From NCBI RefSeq assembly GCF_044582145.1, contig NZ_JBDODO010000004.1: 64,000 bases of DNA. One strand, given 5' to 3'. Below the pieces are notes generated by a model. The model had not been told where the DNA came from. It did no database searches and worked only from the letters and a program-made list of their open reading frames with translations. The DNA comes from Guyparkeria sp016278265 (lineage in GTDB: Bacteria; Pseudomonadota; Gammaproteobacteria; Halothiobacillales; Halothiobacillaceae). Made by a program: the position numbers and the translations under genes. Shown piece by piece: positions 1-9,552 of the stretch. Position 1 is the first letter of the stretch, and the number at the start of each line of letters is the position of its first letter.

Positions 1-651
1 GAAGAAATCCAGCGCGCGCTGGAGAAGCGGGTTGCTCTCAAATCCGGCGGCTACATCGTCATCGACCAGACCGAGGCGATGACCACCATCGACGTCAATA
101 CCGGCGCCTTTGTCGGTCACAAGACGCTCGAGGAGACCATCTTCAAGACCAACCTCGAGGCGGCCGCGGCGATCGCGCGTCAACTGCGCCTGCGCAATCT
201 CGGCGGGATCATCATTATCGATTTCATCGACATGGCCGAGCCGGAGCACCGGGTGCAGGTGCACCAAGCGCTCAACCGGGCGCTCGAGCGCGACCATGCG
301 CGCACCAAGGTCTGCGATGTCTCCACCCTGGGCCTGGTCGAGATGACCAGGAAGCGTACCCGCGAATCGCTCGAGCACGTGCTCTGCGAGACCTGCCCGG
401 TCTGCGCCGGGCGCGGCTCGGTCAAGACCGCCGAGACGGTCTGCTACGAGATCTTCCGCGAAGTCACCCGGGATGCCCGCCAGTACCAACCCAAGTCGAT
501 GCTGGTGATCGCCAGTGCCTCGGTGATCGACCGCTTGCGCGAGGAGGATTCCACGTCGCTGGCCGAATTGCAGGAGTTCATCGGCGTGCCTCTCAAGCTC
601 CAGATTGACCTGCACTACCTGCCGGAGCAGTACGATATTGTTCTGATGTGA
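1..651 (+). CDS. rng: Ribonuclease G, C-terminal part (5' end outside window)
   Basis: The open frame already runs at base 1, so this is the 3' end of a longer gene. The visible residues include the RNase E/G catalytic-core segment GGYIVIDQTEAMTTIDVNTG, in which the aspartates of IDQTEAM and DVNTG are the metal-binding acidic residues. Further on are the DFIDM segment and the Zn-link motif CETCPVCAGRG. The protein stops soon after the small domain, without the long degradosome tail of RNase E, so RNase G is the better call. RNase G is an endoribonuclease of 16S rRNA 5' maturation and mRNA decay. It is followed at 22 bases by a YhdP-like gene, the usual neighbour of rng in gammaproteobacteria. 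Confidence 0.93.
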   Translation, partial: EEIQRALEKRVALKSGGYIVIDQTEAMTTIDVNTGAFVGHKTLEETIFKTNLEAAAAIARQLRLRNLGGIIIIDFIDMAEPEHRVQVHQALNRALERDHARTKVCDVSTLGLVEMTRKRTRESLEHVLCETCPVCAGRGSVKTAETVCYEIFREVTRDARQYQPKSMLVIASASVIDRLREEDSTSLAELQEFIGVPLKLQIDLHYLPEQYDIVLM

Positions 652-673
652 TCGGGCACGCAGGAGAGGCCGG

Positions 674-3600
674 GTGAGCAGTGAAAGCAGCGTAAAACGC
701 GAACGACGGCTGCGGCAGGGGTTTCGGCGCCTGCTGATGGCGGCTGCCCTGTTGCTCGTGCTGATTGCTGCACTCAGCGCCGTCTCCCGAGCGTTGCTGC
801 CTTGGGTCGAACGCTACCAGCCGGATTTCGAGTCGGTGGTCAGCGAGGCGCTCGATGTGCCAGTACGTTTCGGCAGCCTGGACCTGCGCTGGCAGGGCTA
901 CCAGCCACAGGTGGTCTTCCGCGATGTCCGCATCGATGCCGGCCCGCGCGCCGATGGGCTGAGCCTGGGATTGTCCTGGTGGCGCAGCCTGGTGGAACGG
1001 CGTCTGGTCGCCGACAAGATCACGCTCGATGCCCCCCGGTTTACCCTGATCCGCAATCGCGACGGCTGGGCGGTGGCCGATCTTTCCCTGGAAGGGCGCG
1101 CCGGCGTGACCGCCCAGCGAGTTTCCTGGGCCGAGGTGGAAGACCAGTTGGCGCGGCTGGGGCACTTGTCGGTGCGGGACGCAGTGGTGGAGTTCCGCGA
1201 TCCCGAAGGTCGGGGCGATCGATTGACGTTCAGTCTCGCCGCCGAGCTCGATCGCGATCAGTGGCGTGCGTCGGGGAACGCCCATCTGGCCGGGATCAGT
1301 GACGAGCCGATGCGGTTTGCCGGCGAGGGGCGCTTCGGTGAGCAGAGCCGGGTGTCTCTGTTCCTGCAGGTGAGCGACTGGAAACTGCCCCAGGTGCAGC
1401 AGCGGCTGGACCGCTACGGCGGCCCCACAGTGCGGCGCACGATGGGTGGGTGTCCCGGCGACGGCAACCCGGCCCGCTGCGAGGTTGGCATGCCGCGTAT
1501 CGACACCGGGCGCCTCGATGGCCGGTTGTGGTTGGACTGGGCGCAGACGCGACTGACCGATCTCACGGTACGGGCGGACGTGCGTAATCTTGCGGTCACC
1601 CGCAAGCAGTTGCTGGCCGAGGACGATGCCAGTCAGGCATCACTGGATCGCGTTTCGGCGACGCTTGCCTGGGCCCGTGATGCCGATGGCTGGCACCTGG
1701 ATGCCGAGGACGTCAAGGTCCGCCCTTCGCGTGAGGAGCCGTTGCCGACCGAATTCGTGCGCATGCGCGCGATCGGCGACGAGCTCTTTTTTGCCACCGA
1801 TCATGCCGATCTTGGCCATCTTGCGGTGTGGCTGGCCGCCGCACCCTTGCCGACGGATTTCCTCGATCTGCTCGACCAGAACGTGCCGCGCGGGCAGGCG
1901 CGCGACGTGCGTCTGCGCTTCATCAAGGGCGAGCTGGTCGAGGGCTTTCTCGATCTGCGCGGCTTTGGCAACACGACCGGCGTTCCGCTGCGCCCGGTCA
2001 TCGGTACCCGCGCGGGGCGTGGCGGGGCGGATCTGACCCTGTATCGCCAACCCGGCGGCTGGCTGGCCCGAATCGACCAGCATGACCTCATCCTCGCTGT
2101 GCCGGGGATGTTCCGGGAGCCGGTGAGCATTGATCGGGTGCAGGGCGATCTTTACTGGTTGGACCCGGTAGGGTCACTCGGCGCCAGTGAACAGCCCCCG
2201 GCCGGGCTTTCGCTCTTTAGTCCCAATCTGGTGTTGGCCTCTCCCGGGCTCGACGTGGCCGGACGGTTCTTCTACCGGCAAGCCAGTGGCGAGCAGCCGG
2301 GCTATCTGGGAGTCGACACCGGCTTTGCCGTCGACGACACGCGCGGGATTCCGGGCTACCTGCCGCGCCACGTGATTGGTCCTCGGACACTCGACTGGCT
2401 CGATGCCGCCCTCGAGGGTGAGGGCGCGCAAGGTCGGATCGACCAGGGACGTTTCATCTTCCACGGTGACCCGGCTCGCGCGCCGTTCACGGATGGCGGC
2501 GGCTACTTCTCGGTGGTGTTCGACTACCACGACCTGACGCTGCCCTATCGACCGGGCTGGCCGGCACTGGCCGAGGCCAGCGGCAACATGGCCTTCGTCA
2601 ACAAGCAGTACCACGTCGATGTCGAGCAGGGCCGGGTCGGGCCGGTGCCGGTCGGTGATTCGCGCGTGAGTATCTTTGACCTTGATGAGCCCAAGCTTCA
2701 GATCGCGGTCGACCGGCCGGTGGCGATCGACGCGCTCCTCGAAGGCCTTGGACAGACCCCGTTGATCGACGCCGGGGCGCTTGCCGGCTTCTCGGGGCGT
2801 GGCGAGGGGCAGTTCACCCTGGATGTGTTGATCGGTCTGACCTCGGGCTCGCCGCCACCCTCGGCGTCCGGGGCGTATCGGTTTGCCGGTCATCGACTTT
2901 CCGTCGCCGACGATCGATTCGTGTTCGAGGACGTCTCCGGCCCACTGCGTTTCGCGGACACGCGCTTCACCGCTGATGCCCTGTCGGGTCGTTTCCTCGG
3001 TGAGCCGTTCCGTGCACAGGTCGATTCGCTTGCCGATCGTTCCGCCACCCGCATCCAGGCGAGCACCCGCTTTACACCGACCGGGCTCTCGACGGTGCTG
3101 GGGCCGGTCGGTCAGAAGGCGGTCGCCGGGGCGCTGATCGACAGCCTTGACGGCGAGACGGACGTCGGCGTGCGCGTCGACATCCCTCATGGTGGAGGCG
3201 GCGGTGTCGGGATCCGGTTGGAAAGTGGCCTGGTCGGCTGGCAGAGCCGACTGCCGTCCCCGCTGGAAAAGCCCGCGCCGATCAGTTGGCCGCTGACGGT
3301 CGACCTGGACGTGCGCAACGGGGGGCTGCGCGCACTGTCGGCGCGTCTGGAGGGAGCCCAGACCTGGCGTGCCGACCTGGGTTTCGACGAGGGCGGTTCG
3401 CTGGCGAGAAGCCAATTGGGTAACCGGTCTTCGGTCGGTGAGTCGACCGGCGAAGGGGCGTCGGCGACGCATCGCATCGGCCTGACCCTCGGGGAGCTGG
3501 CGATCGACCCCTGGCTCGACTGGTGGGCATCGGTCGAGTCGATTGGGGGGGCGGCGACCAGCGGCACCAAACCGGGCGAATCCTGGTGGGTCGACGCCCG

Positions 3601-4669
3601 CATCGGTCGGCTGAGCTTCGGCGACTGGTGGCTCGATGCAGTGACAGCCGGTTGGTCGACCCGTGCCGATGGCTGGTGGCTGGGTGTTTCGGGCGAAGAG
3701 AACCGTGGCGAGCTGAGGTTCTCGGCGGGCAGTTCCACGGCGGCCGGGGCCCTGGAGGGGCAGTTTGATCGGCTGCGCCTGCATCGCGAGTCGACATCGA
3801 CGGACAGCGAGCCGACGCCGCCACAGGCATGGGATCTGGTCACGCTCCCGACCGCCCGTTTCACGGTCGACTCCCTGACGGTCGACGAGCTTCGGCTTGG
3901 CCGGTTGGACCTGGAGTCGAGGCCCGAGAACAGTCACTACCGAATTGACCGGGTCGACTGGCAGCCGGTGCCGAGCTTGAGCGTGTCGGGGAGTGGCCGG
4001 GTGGAAAATGGTGTCAGCGAAGCCCCCCGGGGTCAGCGGACCCGTCTGTCCCTTTCCATTGCCGGCAACGATCTCGGGACGGCGATCGAGGCAATCAACG
4101 GCTATTCACCCATCCAAGGGGGCAGGGTCGATGAGGGGCAAGTGACCATTGCCTGGCCGGGCAGTCCGTCGAGTTTCCATGTCGGTCGAGCCGCAGGCAA
4201 TGGCCGCTTTCTCCTGTCAGAGGGGCAGCTCAAGGGTATCGATCCGGGTGCCGGCCGGTTGGTCGGGTTGATGAGCCTGGGGGCGCTGGCAGACCGGTTG
4301 CGTTTCGATTTCCGCGATGTCACCCGTGAGGGGTTGTACTTCGAGACCCTGGCTGGAAATTGGCGTCTTGACCGCGGACGGTTGATCGTCGATCCGCTCG
4401 AACTGATCAACCCCTCGTTGAGCGCCCTGATCGACGGTGAGCTGCAGCTAGTCGACCGGCGGCTCGACCTGACGGCGCGAATCTACGCCGATTTTGGCAT
4501 GCTTCTGCCGCTGATCGGCACGGTCGCTGGCGGTCCGCTGGTCGGCGGGGCAGTGCTGGCGCTGCAGGAAACGTTCAGGAAACTGGATCAAGCCCCGGAG
4601 CCATCGGTCACCTACCATGTTGGGGGATCATTCGAACAGCCCGCGGTCACTAGAGGGGGCACACCATGA
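674..4669 (+). CDS. yhdP: YhdP family AsmA-like envelope protein (DUF3971)
   Basis: 1331 residues from a GTG start preceded by the purine-rich AGGAGAGG. A single N-terminal membrane helix (about residues 18-40, MAAALLLVLIAALSAVS) is followed by a very long periplasmic part rich in beta-strand, and the end carries the AsmA-like C-terminal segment (LDLTARIYADFGMLLPLIGT, then a Gly-rich stretch). Length and architecture fit the YhdP/TamB/AsmA group, which is known to bridge the envelope and affect phospholipid transport to the outer membrane. The stop overlaps the next gene's start by four bases (ATGA), suggesting cotranscription with rng and the amidase gene. Function in this organism is inferred from the family. 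Confidence 0.88.
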   Translation: MSSESSVKRERRLRQGFRRLLMAAALLLVLIAALSAVSRALLPWVERYQPDFESVVSEALDVPVRFGSLDLRWQGYQPQVVFRDVRIDAGPRADGLSLGLSWWRSLVERRLVADKITLDAPRFTLIRNRDGWAVADLSLEGRAGVTAQRVSWAEVEDQLARLGHLSVRDAVVEFRDPEGRGDRLTFSLAAELDRDQWRASGNAHLAGISDEPMRFAGEGRFGEQSRVSLFLQVSDWKLPQVQQRLDRYGGPTVRRTMGGCPGDGNPARCEVGMPRIDTGRLDGRLWLDWAQTRLTDLTVRADVRNLAVTRKQLLAEDDASQASLDRVSATLAWARDADGWHLDAEDVKVRPSREEPLPTEFVRMRAIGDELFFATDHADLGHLAVWLAAAPLPTDFLDLLDQNVPRGQARDVRLRFIKGELVEGFLDLRGFGNTTGVPLRPVIGTRAGRGGADLTLYRQPGGWLARIDQHDLILAVPGMFREPVSIDRVQGDLYWLDPVGSLGASEQPPAGLSLFSPNLVLASPGLDVAGRFFYRQASGEQPGYLGVDTGFAVDDTRGIPGYLPRHVIGPRTLDWLDAALEGEGAQGRIDQGRFIFHGDPARAPFTDGGGYFSVVFDYHDLTLPYRPGWPALAEASGNMAFVNKQYHVDVEQGRVGPVPVGDSRVSIFDLDEPKLQIAVDRPVAIDALLEGLGQTPLIDAGALAGFSGRGEGQFTLDVLIGLTSGSPPPSASGAYRFAGHRLSVADDRFVFEDVSGPLRFADTRFTADALSGRFLGEPFRAQVDSLADRSATRIQASTRFTPTGLSTVLGPVGQKAVAGALIDSLDGETDVGVRVDIPHGGGGGVGIRLESGLVGWQSRLPSPLEKPAPISWPLTVDLDVRNGGLRALSARLEGAQTWRADLGFDEGGSLARSQLGNRSSVGESTGEGASATHRIGLTLGELAIDPWLDWWASVESIGGAATSGTKPGESWWVDARIGRLSFGDWWLDAVTAGWSTRADGWWLGVSGEENRGELRFSAGSSTAAGALEGQFDRLRLHRESTSTDSEPTPPQAWDLVTLPTARFTVDSLTVDELRLGRLDLESRPENSHYRIDRVDWQPVPSLSVSGSGRVENGVSEAPRGQRTRLSLSIAGNDLGTAIEAINGYSPIQGGRVDEGQVTIAWPGSPSSFHVGRAAGNGRFLLSEGQLKGIDPGAGRLVGLMSLGALADRLRFDFRDVTREGLYFETLAGNWRLDRGRLIVDPLELINPSLSALIDGELQLVDRRLDLTARIYADFGMLLPLIGTVAGGPLVGGAVLALQETFRKLDQAPEPSVTYHVGGSFEQPAVTRGGTP

Positions 4670-5514
4670 GCGAGCCGAAGCCGACCGTCGCCGTCGTGCA
4701 AATCAATGGCCGATCCGACTGGGACAGCAATCGTCCGGTCGTGGAGCGGTTGATCGCCCAAGCGGCGGACGGCGATGCCAGCGTGGTCGTGCTGCCGGAA
4801 AACCTGCTCGCGATGCCGTCCGACCCGCGCGAACTGATTGGGATGGCGGCGACGGACACCCCGCGGGCGGTTCGCGACCTCACGTCATGGGCGACGCTGT
4901 ATGGGGTCTGGCTGGTGGCCGGCACCTTGCCGTTTGTCCCCGACGATCCGGGGGACAGCCATCGGGTCGCGTCGCGAACCCTGGTGATCGATGCACAGGG
5001 CAAGGTGGTCGAGCACTACGACAAGATTCATCTGTTCGACGTGGTGCTGCCGGATGGCGAGAGTTATCGCGAGTCGAATACCTTCGTCGCCGGCGATCGA
5101 ACGGTGGTCGTCGACACGCCGGCCGGGCGGTTGGGGCTGGCGACCTGTTTCGACCTGCGCTTTCCGGAGCTGTTCACCCATCTTGCCGAGGCCGGCGCGG
5201 ACTGGTTCTGCCTGCCATCGGCCTTCACCCGGCCGACCGGCGAGGCGCACTGGCACGTGCTCCTGCGCGCACGTGCCATCGAGAACAGCGCCTGGGTGGT
5301 GGCCGCCGCGCAGGTCGGGTGTCACGCCGATGGCCGTGAGACGTATGGTCACAGCCTGGTCGTCGAGCCCTGGGGGCGGGTGCTGGAGGATGCCGGTGAA
5401 ACCGCCCACTGCGTTCGGTTTGCGCGTTTCGATTACCCCTGGCTGCAGGGGCTGCGGCAACGCTTCCCCGTACGGACACTGCACCGCCCGGCGCTCTTCG
5501 CCGGCGGGCGGTAG
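4666..5514 (+). CDS. Carbon-nitrogen hydrolase (Nit/omega-amidase-like)
   Basis: 282 residues, nitrilase superfamily. The Glu-Lys-Cys triad is visible: Glu in VVVLPEN, Lys in HYDKIHLFDV and Cys in LATCFDLRFPEL. The motif context (YDKIHLFD, then TCFDLRFPELF) is typical of the Nit1/Nit2 branch. In other bacteria that branch repairs deaminated glutathione or hydrolyses omega-amides. The ATG overlaps the yhdP stop by four bases, and the rng-yhdP-nitrilase order is common in gammaproteobacteria. The exact substrate cannot be read from the sequence. Confidence 0.9.
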   Translation: MSEPKPTVAVVQINGRSDWDSNRPVVERLIAQAADGDASVVVLPENLLAMPSDPRELIGMAATDTPRAVRDLTSWATLYGVWLVAGTLPFVPDDPGDSHRVASRTLVIDAQGKVVEHYDKIHLFDVVLPDGESYRESNTFVAGDRTVVVDTPAGRLGLATCFDLRFPELFTHLAEAGADWFCLPSAFTRPTGEAHWHVLLRARAIENSAWVVAAAQVGCHADGRETYGHSLVVEPWGRVLEDAGETAHCVRFARFDYPWLQGLRQRFPVRTLHRPALFAGGR

Positions 5515-5618
5515 ACCGTCATCATCATGGCGCAAATCCCGCTTGGCCTTTACCATGGCACAACGAATTCCCGTCCGGTCGATACGACCGGACGCACATA
5601 TCGACTAGTTGAGAAAAC

Positions 5619-6707
5619 ATGACCGTACAGACCGACGACCTGCGCATCGAGGAGATCCACCAGTTGACCCCGCCCGAGGTCTTCCGCACCGAGTATCTGT
5701 TGTCGGAAACGGGCGCCGAGACGGTGGATCACGCGCGTCGGACCATCCAGGACATACTCGACCGTCGTGATGACCGGCTGATGGTGGTCATGGGGCCGTG
5801 CTCGATCCATGACGTCGATGCCGCACGGGACTACGCCGCCCGGTTGCGCGAGCTGGCCGACGAGGTCAAGGACGACGTGTTCCTGGTGATGCGGGTCTAC
5901 TTCGAGAAGCCGCGTACCACCGTCGGTTGGAAGGGGCTGATCAACGATCCGGATCTCGACGGCAGCTTCAATATCAACAAGGGACTGGGCGTGGCCCGTC
6001 ATTTGCTGGTCGACCTGGCCGAAATGGGCGTGCCGACGGCCACCGAATACCTCGACCTGATCAGCCCGCAGTACATCTCGGACTCGATCTCCTGGGGCGC
6101 GATCGGGGCGCGGACCACCGAATCGCAGGTCCACCGTGAACTGGCCTCGGGGCTTTCCTGTCCGGTGGGCTTCAAGAACGGCACCGATGGTGGCCTGCGC
6201 GTGGCGATCGACGCGATCCGTGCCTCGGCCCGCCCGCACCATTTCCTCTCGGTGACCAAGGCGGGGCGCTCGGCGATCTTCGCCACCAGCGGCAACCCGG
6301 ATTGCCACATCATTCTCCGCGGTGGCCGCAGCACCAACTACGACGCAGCGAGCGTCAGCGAGGCCCTTGAACAGCTCCGCCAGACCGAGATGCCCGAGCG
6401 GTTGATGATCGATTTTTCTCACGCGAACAGTCAGAAGCAGCACGCCCGGCAAATCCAGGTGGCAGAGGACGTCGCGGCGCAGATCGCCGGTGGCAATGCC
6501 GGCATCGTTGGCGCGATGGTCGAAAGCCACCTGATCGCCGGTCGCCAGGACGTGGTCTCCGGCAAGCCGCTGACCTACGGCCAAAGTATTACCGACGCCT
6601 GCATCGGCTGGGATGACAGCCGGGCCGTCATTCATCGTCTTGCCGAGGCGGTGCGAATCCGTCGCGCCGGCGGCGGTGTGCTCGACGAGTTGCCGGAACA
6701 TGGCTGA
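5619..6707 (+). CDS. aroG: 3-deoxy-7-phosphoheptulonate synthase (DAHP synthase, class I)
   Basis: 362 residues, the usual size for AroF/G/H. It condenses phosphoenolpyruvate and erythrose 4-phosphate in the first step of the shikimate pathway. Recognisable class I segments are MVVMGPCSIHDVDAARDYA, RVYFEKPRTTVGWKGLINDP, WGAIGARTTESQ and MIDFSHANSQKQ. The metal-binding Cys lies in GPCSIHD and a metal-ligand His in DFSHANS. Which aromatic amino acid inhibits it cannot be decided by eye. The next gene starts eight bases before this stop. Confidence 0.95.
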   Translation: MTVQTDDLRIEEIHQLTPPEVFRTEYLLSETGAETVDHARRTIQDILDRRDDRLMVVMGPCSIHDVDAARDYAARLRELADEVKDDVFLVMRVYFEKPRTTVGWKGLINDPDLDGSFNINKGLGVARHLLVDLAEMGVPTATEYLDLISPQYISDSISWGAIGARTTESQVHRELASGLSCPVGFKNGTDGGLRVAIDAIRASARPHHFLSVTKAGRSAIFATSGNPDCHIILRGGRSTNYDAASVSEALEQLRQTEMPERLMIDFSHANSQKQHARQIQVAEDVAAQIAGGNAGIVGAMVESHLIAGRQDVVSGKPLTYGQSITDACIGWDDSRAVIHRLAEAVRIRRAGGGVLDELPEHG

Positions 6708-8421
6708 TCAGACGATCAGGCGCCGTCCCGCCTCCAGGGCCTGGCATCGTGCCGGTACCGGTCTGTTGCTCGGCTTTGCCCTGCCGGTGTTGGGTTGGAC
6801 GACCGGCGCGCAGGCCGCCGGCTCGCCCGAAATCGAGGCGTTGATCGAGTCTGTCGATGACCATGCCATGGGTATCGAACAGCTCACGGTGGCGCCCGCC
6901 GGCGCTTGGGTGGTCCGATCGCTGACCGTCGAGGCGCTTGCACAGCTCGAGCAGGCGGAATCGTCGTTCCTGCGTCGTTCGGCCCCCGAAGAGGGTGGTC
7001 GGCTCTGGGTCGGCGGCTTGCCGGCGGACCTCGATGGAGACACCCTGCGCGTGGCGGGGCCGATGGTCGATAGTGAGGCCGGCGTGCGTCTCGAGCGTGA
7101 GATCACGCGTGAGACACCGCGTTACCAGCGCCTGTCCGATCGCCTGAAAGAGGTGCAGGCCGAGGCCCGGGGGCTGGCGTTGGAGTTGGAAGAGAACACA
7201 TTGCGTCGCCGGATCGCCCGCGATCAGCTGGCTGCCTTGTCGGCCACCGGCGAGGATCTCACCGCCCTGTGGCGCGACAACGGCCCCGTGGACGAGTTGA
7301 TGACGCGACTGACCGACGAGCGTCGAGTACTGCTCGATCGCCAGACGTCGATTGACGAGGACATCGAGGCATTGCGCGCCGCACTCGACGAGTTGGCCGG
7401 GCAGGCGCCTGGCTGGCGAATCGGGGTGGCGCTCGATCAAGCCGAACTCGATCCGGGGCTCGATCCGGGCGACGAGGCAATGCGGCTGGAGTATCGCGTC
7501 CAGAATGCCGGCTGGGAGGCGATCTACCGGGCGCGGCTCGATACCACCGAACGACAGGTCGACTGGCGCATGACTGCCCGGGTTCACCAGCAGACCGGCG
7601 AGGACTGGCCGGCCGTGCCGATGTCCTTGGTCACAAGTGACCAACGACGCTTTTACCCGGTGCCGGAGCTCTCGCCATTGACCATCGGGTTTATCGATCC
7701 GGCCGATGGCGCACCGGTTCGCCCGATGGCCAAGAGCTCGTTGATGCACGCCGACGCAGCCGGGCTTGCCGAGGCGGGACGCGTCGAGGATGAGACCGGA
7801 TTTGCCACGCGCATTGCCGTGAACAAGCCGGCGATGATTCCCAGTGGCGAGGGCGGGGTGAACCTGGTGGTGCTGGAACAGCCGCTCGACGCCGAGACCT
7901 CGTTGCGGATCGCCCCGCAAATCAGTCGAGATGCGGTGGTGGTTGGTCACTTCGTCCCCAGTATCGTCAATCCGCTCCCGGCCGGCCGGTGGGAGATTCA
8001 CCGGGACGGACAGCAACAGTCGGGCAGTTACCGGTCGGTCCTCAAGCCCGACGAGCCGGTCGAGCTGAGTTTTGGTGTCGATCCCCGGCTGGTTGTGGAC
8101 TACCAGGCACCACCGGACGAGCGGGCCGGTCATGGCCTGATTGGCAAGTTCCAACAAATCGAACGCCGCCGCCAGATTACCGTTACCAGCCGGCACCAGA
8201 GTCCCGTTCCGGTAGTCGTGCTGATGCGGATGCCTACGCCGCTGGATGCCGATATCGTGGTCGAGGCACTGCCGGAAACCGGCACGCCGAACGAACGTCA
8301 GTTCGATGGCCAGAAAGGTGTCTGGGCCTACGAGCGCAAGCTGGCGCCCGACGAATCCTGGAAAATCGACTTCGGCTACCGGGTGCGCTGGCCCGAAGAC
8401 AAGCAGATCTCGCCGTTCTGA
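6700..8421 (+). CDS. DUF4139/DUF4140 (MuiA-like) exported protein
   Basis: I place the start at the ATG at 6700, just inside the end of aroG, because it gives a signal peptide (basic MADQTIRRRPASRAWHRAG, then a hydrophobic run ending near AQAAGS). A longer in-frame start at 6613 would add 29 residues read from aroG. After an N-terminal DUF4140-like domain comes a helical, charged coiled-coil segment (about residues 130-240, RLKEVQAEARGLALELEENT). The C-terminal DUF4139 beta-rich domain ends in WKIDFGYRVRWP. The family is named after a Pseudomonas mucoidy-inhibitor locus; its molecular role is unknown. Periplasmic or envelope location is inferred. Confidence 0.8.
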   Translation: MADQTIRRRPASRAWHRAGTGLLLGFALPVLGWTTGAQAAGSPEIEALIESVDDHAMGIEQLTVAPAGAWVVRSLTVEALAQLEQAESSFLRRSAPEEGGRLWVGGLPADLDGDTLRVAGPMVDSEAGVRLEREITRETPRYQRLSDRLKEVQAEARGLALELEENTLRRRIARDQLAALSATGEDLTALWRDNGPVDELMTRLTDERRVLLDRQTSIDEDIEALRAALDELAGQAPGWRIGVALDQAELDPGLDPGDEAMRLEYRVQNAGWEAIYRARLDTTERQVDWRMTARVHQQTGEDWPAVPMSLVTSDQRRFYPVPELSPLTIGFIDPADGAPVRPMAKSSLMHADAAGLAEAGRVEDETGFATRIAVNKPAMIPSGEGGVNLVVLEQPLDAETSLRIAPQISRDAVVVGHFVPSIVNPLPAGRWEIHRDGQQQSGSYRSVLKPDEPVELSFGVDPRLVVDYQAPPDERAGHGLIGKFQQIERRRQITVTSRHQSPVPVVVLMRMPTPLDADIVVEALPETGTPNERQFDGQKGVWAYERKLAPDESWKIDFGYRVRWPEDKQISPF

Positions 8422-8521
8422 TGCATCCGGCATGACCGGCCTGGGGCGATCCTGCAGTGGGTCGGCCCGGTTCCCTATTGCCGACTAAACCTCAATCCAT
8501 GGAAAAGGACCTACCACGAAC

Positions 8522-9154
8522 ATGCTTGATCTCGTTCTGGCCGGTGGCGGCATGATGCTGCCCATCATCATCGCCTCGGTGATCGCCATGGCGATCATCT
8601 TCGAGCGTCTTTACACCCTGCGCCGCGCGCGCATCATGGGCGGCGACCCGGTCGGGATGGTCCGTTCCTGGCAGGGCCACGGCGGCATCACGGCAGCGCG
8701 GCTCGACGAGCTGGGTCGGGTATCGCCGCTGGGTCGAATCCTCGCAGAGGGTCTGGCCGGCAGCCATTCGGCCGATGGCATGCGGGTCCGCATCGAGGAT
8801 GCCGGCCGACATGTCGCCCACCAGATGGAGCGTTACCTCAACACGCTGGGCACGATCGCGTTGATCGCCCCGTTGCTCGGCTTGCTGGGGACGGTGATCG
8901 GCATCATCGATGTGTTCCAGGCAATCACCGCCCACAGCGGGGCCGGGGCGGTCGCGCCTGAGCTGCTGGCCGGTGGCATCGCCAAGGCCCTGATCACCAC
9001 CGCGGCCGGCATCATGGTCGCGGTGCCGGCATTCATCTTTCACCGCTACTTCCGTGGCTTGATCGACGAGTTGGTCTTCGACATGGAGGCCGAGGCGATT
9101 CGCCTGGTCGACATGATCCACCCGGCGGGGCTGGGCCGGAGGCAGGCGGCATGA
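8522..9154 (+). CDS. exbB: MotA/TolQ/ExbB proton channel family protein
   Basis: 210 residues. There is an N-terminal membrane helix (MLPIIIASVIAMAIIFERLY), a cytoplasmic loop, then two helices with the family motif (LNTLGTIALIAPLLGLLGTVIGII and LLAGGIAKALITTAAGIMVAVPAFI). With ExbD it would form a proton-motive-force-driven motor in the inner membrane. It directly precedes exbD (four-base overlap) and msbA, an arrangement common in gammaproteobacteria where the pair is linked to the lipid A locus rather than to a TonB gene. The specific client of this motor is not known. Confidence 0.92.
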   Translation: MLDLVLAGGGMMLPIIIASVIAMAIIFERLYTLRRARIMGGDPVGMVRSWQGHGGITAARLDELGRVSPLGRILAEGLAGSHSADGMRVRIEDAGRHVAHQMERYLNTLGTIALIAPLLGLLGTVIGIIDVFQAITAHSGAGAVAPELLAGGIAKALITTAAGIMVAVPAFIFHRYFRGLIDELVFDMEAEAIRLVDMIHPAGLGRRQAA

Positions 9155-9552
9155 ATTTCCGCCAGCGACCACGCGAACCACTCGAGCTCAACCTGATCCC
9201 GTTGATCGACGTGGTCTTCATGCTGCTGATCTTTTTCATGCTGACGACGACCTTCGTCCACGACCGCACGCTCAAGGTGGATTTGCCGATTTCCGAATCG
9301 GGTAGCAGCGAACGCGCCGAAGTGGAAAACCACGTCATCGAGCTGGACGCACGTGGCGAGATTGCCATCGACGGCACGCGCGTCTCCGAACCAGATTTGC
9401 CGCGCGTGTTGGCCGAGATGGCTAATGACGGTCGCCCCGTCGTGCTCTGGGCGGATGCCCAGGTGATCAACCAGCGGGTGGTGACCGTGCTTGACCAGGC
9501 CCGACGCGCCGGCATCGACAAAATCGGCATGGGGACGACACCGCCACGATGA
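9151..9552 (+). CDS. exbD: ExbD/TolR family biopolymer transport protein
   Basis: 133 residues. A short cytoplasmic start (MNFRQRPREPLELNLIPLID) leads into one membrane helix (VVFMLLIFFMLTTTF) bearing the conserved Asp of the LIPLIDVVF motif, which is the proton-carrying residue in the family. The remainder is a small periplasmic domain. It overlaps exbB and msbA by four bases on each side, so translational coupling is likely. Confidence 0.92.
   Translation: MNFRQRPREPLELNLIPLIDVVFMLLIFFMLTTTFVHDRTLKVDLPISESGSSERAEVENHVIELDARGEIAIDGTRVSEPDLPRVLAEMANDGRPVVLWADAQVINQRVVTVLDQARRAGIDKIGMGTTPPR

Noticed and set aside
2174..3937. 587-residue minus-strand open frame opposite yhdP
   Set aside because: Arises from codon bias of the GC-rich plus-strand gene; composition (many Arg, Pro, Gln, His) and lack of any motif mark it as antisense shadow.
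6613..6699. Longer N-terminus for the DUF4139 protein
   Set aside because: The 29 extra residues are read out of frame from aroG and precede the natural signal peptide.
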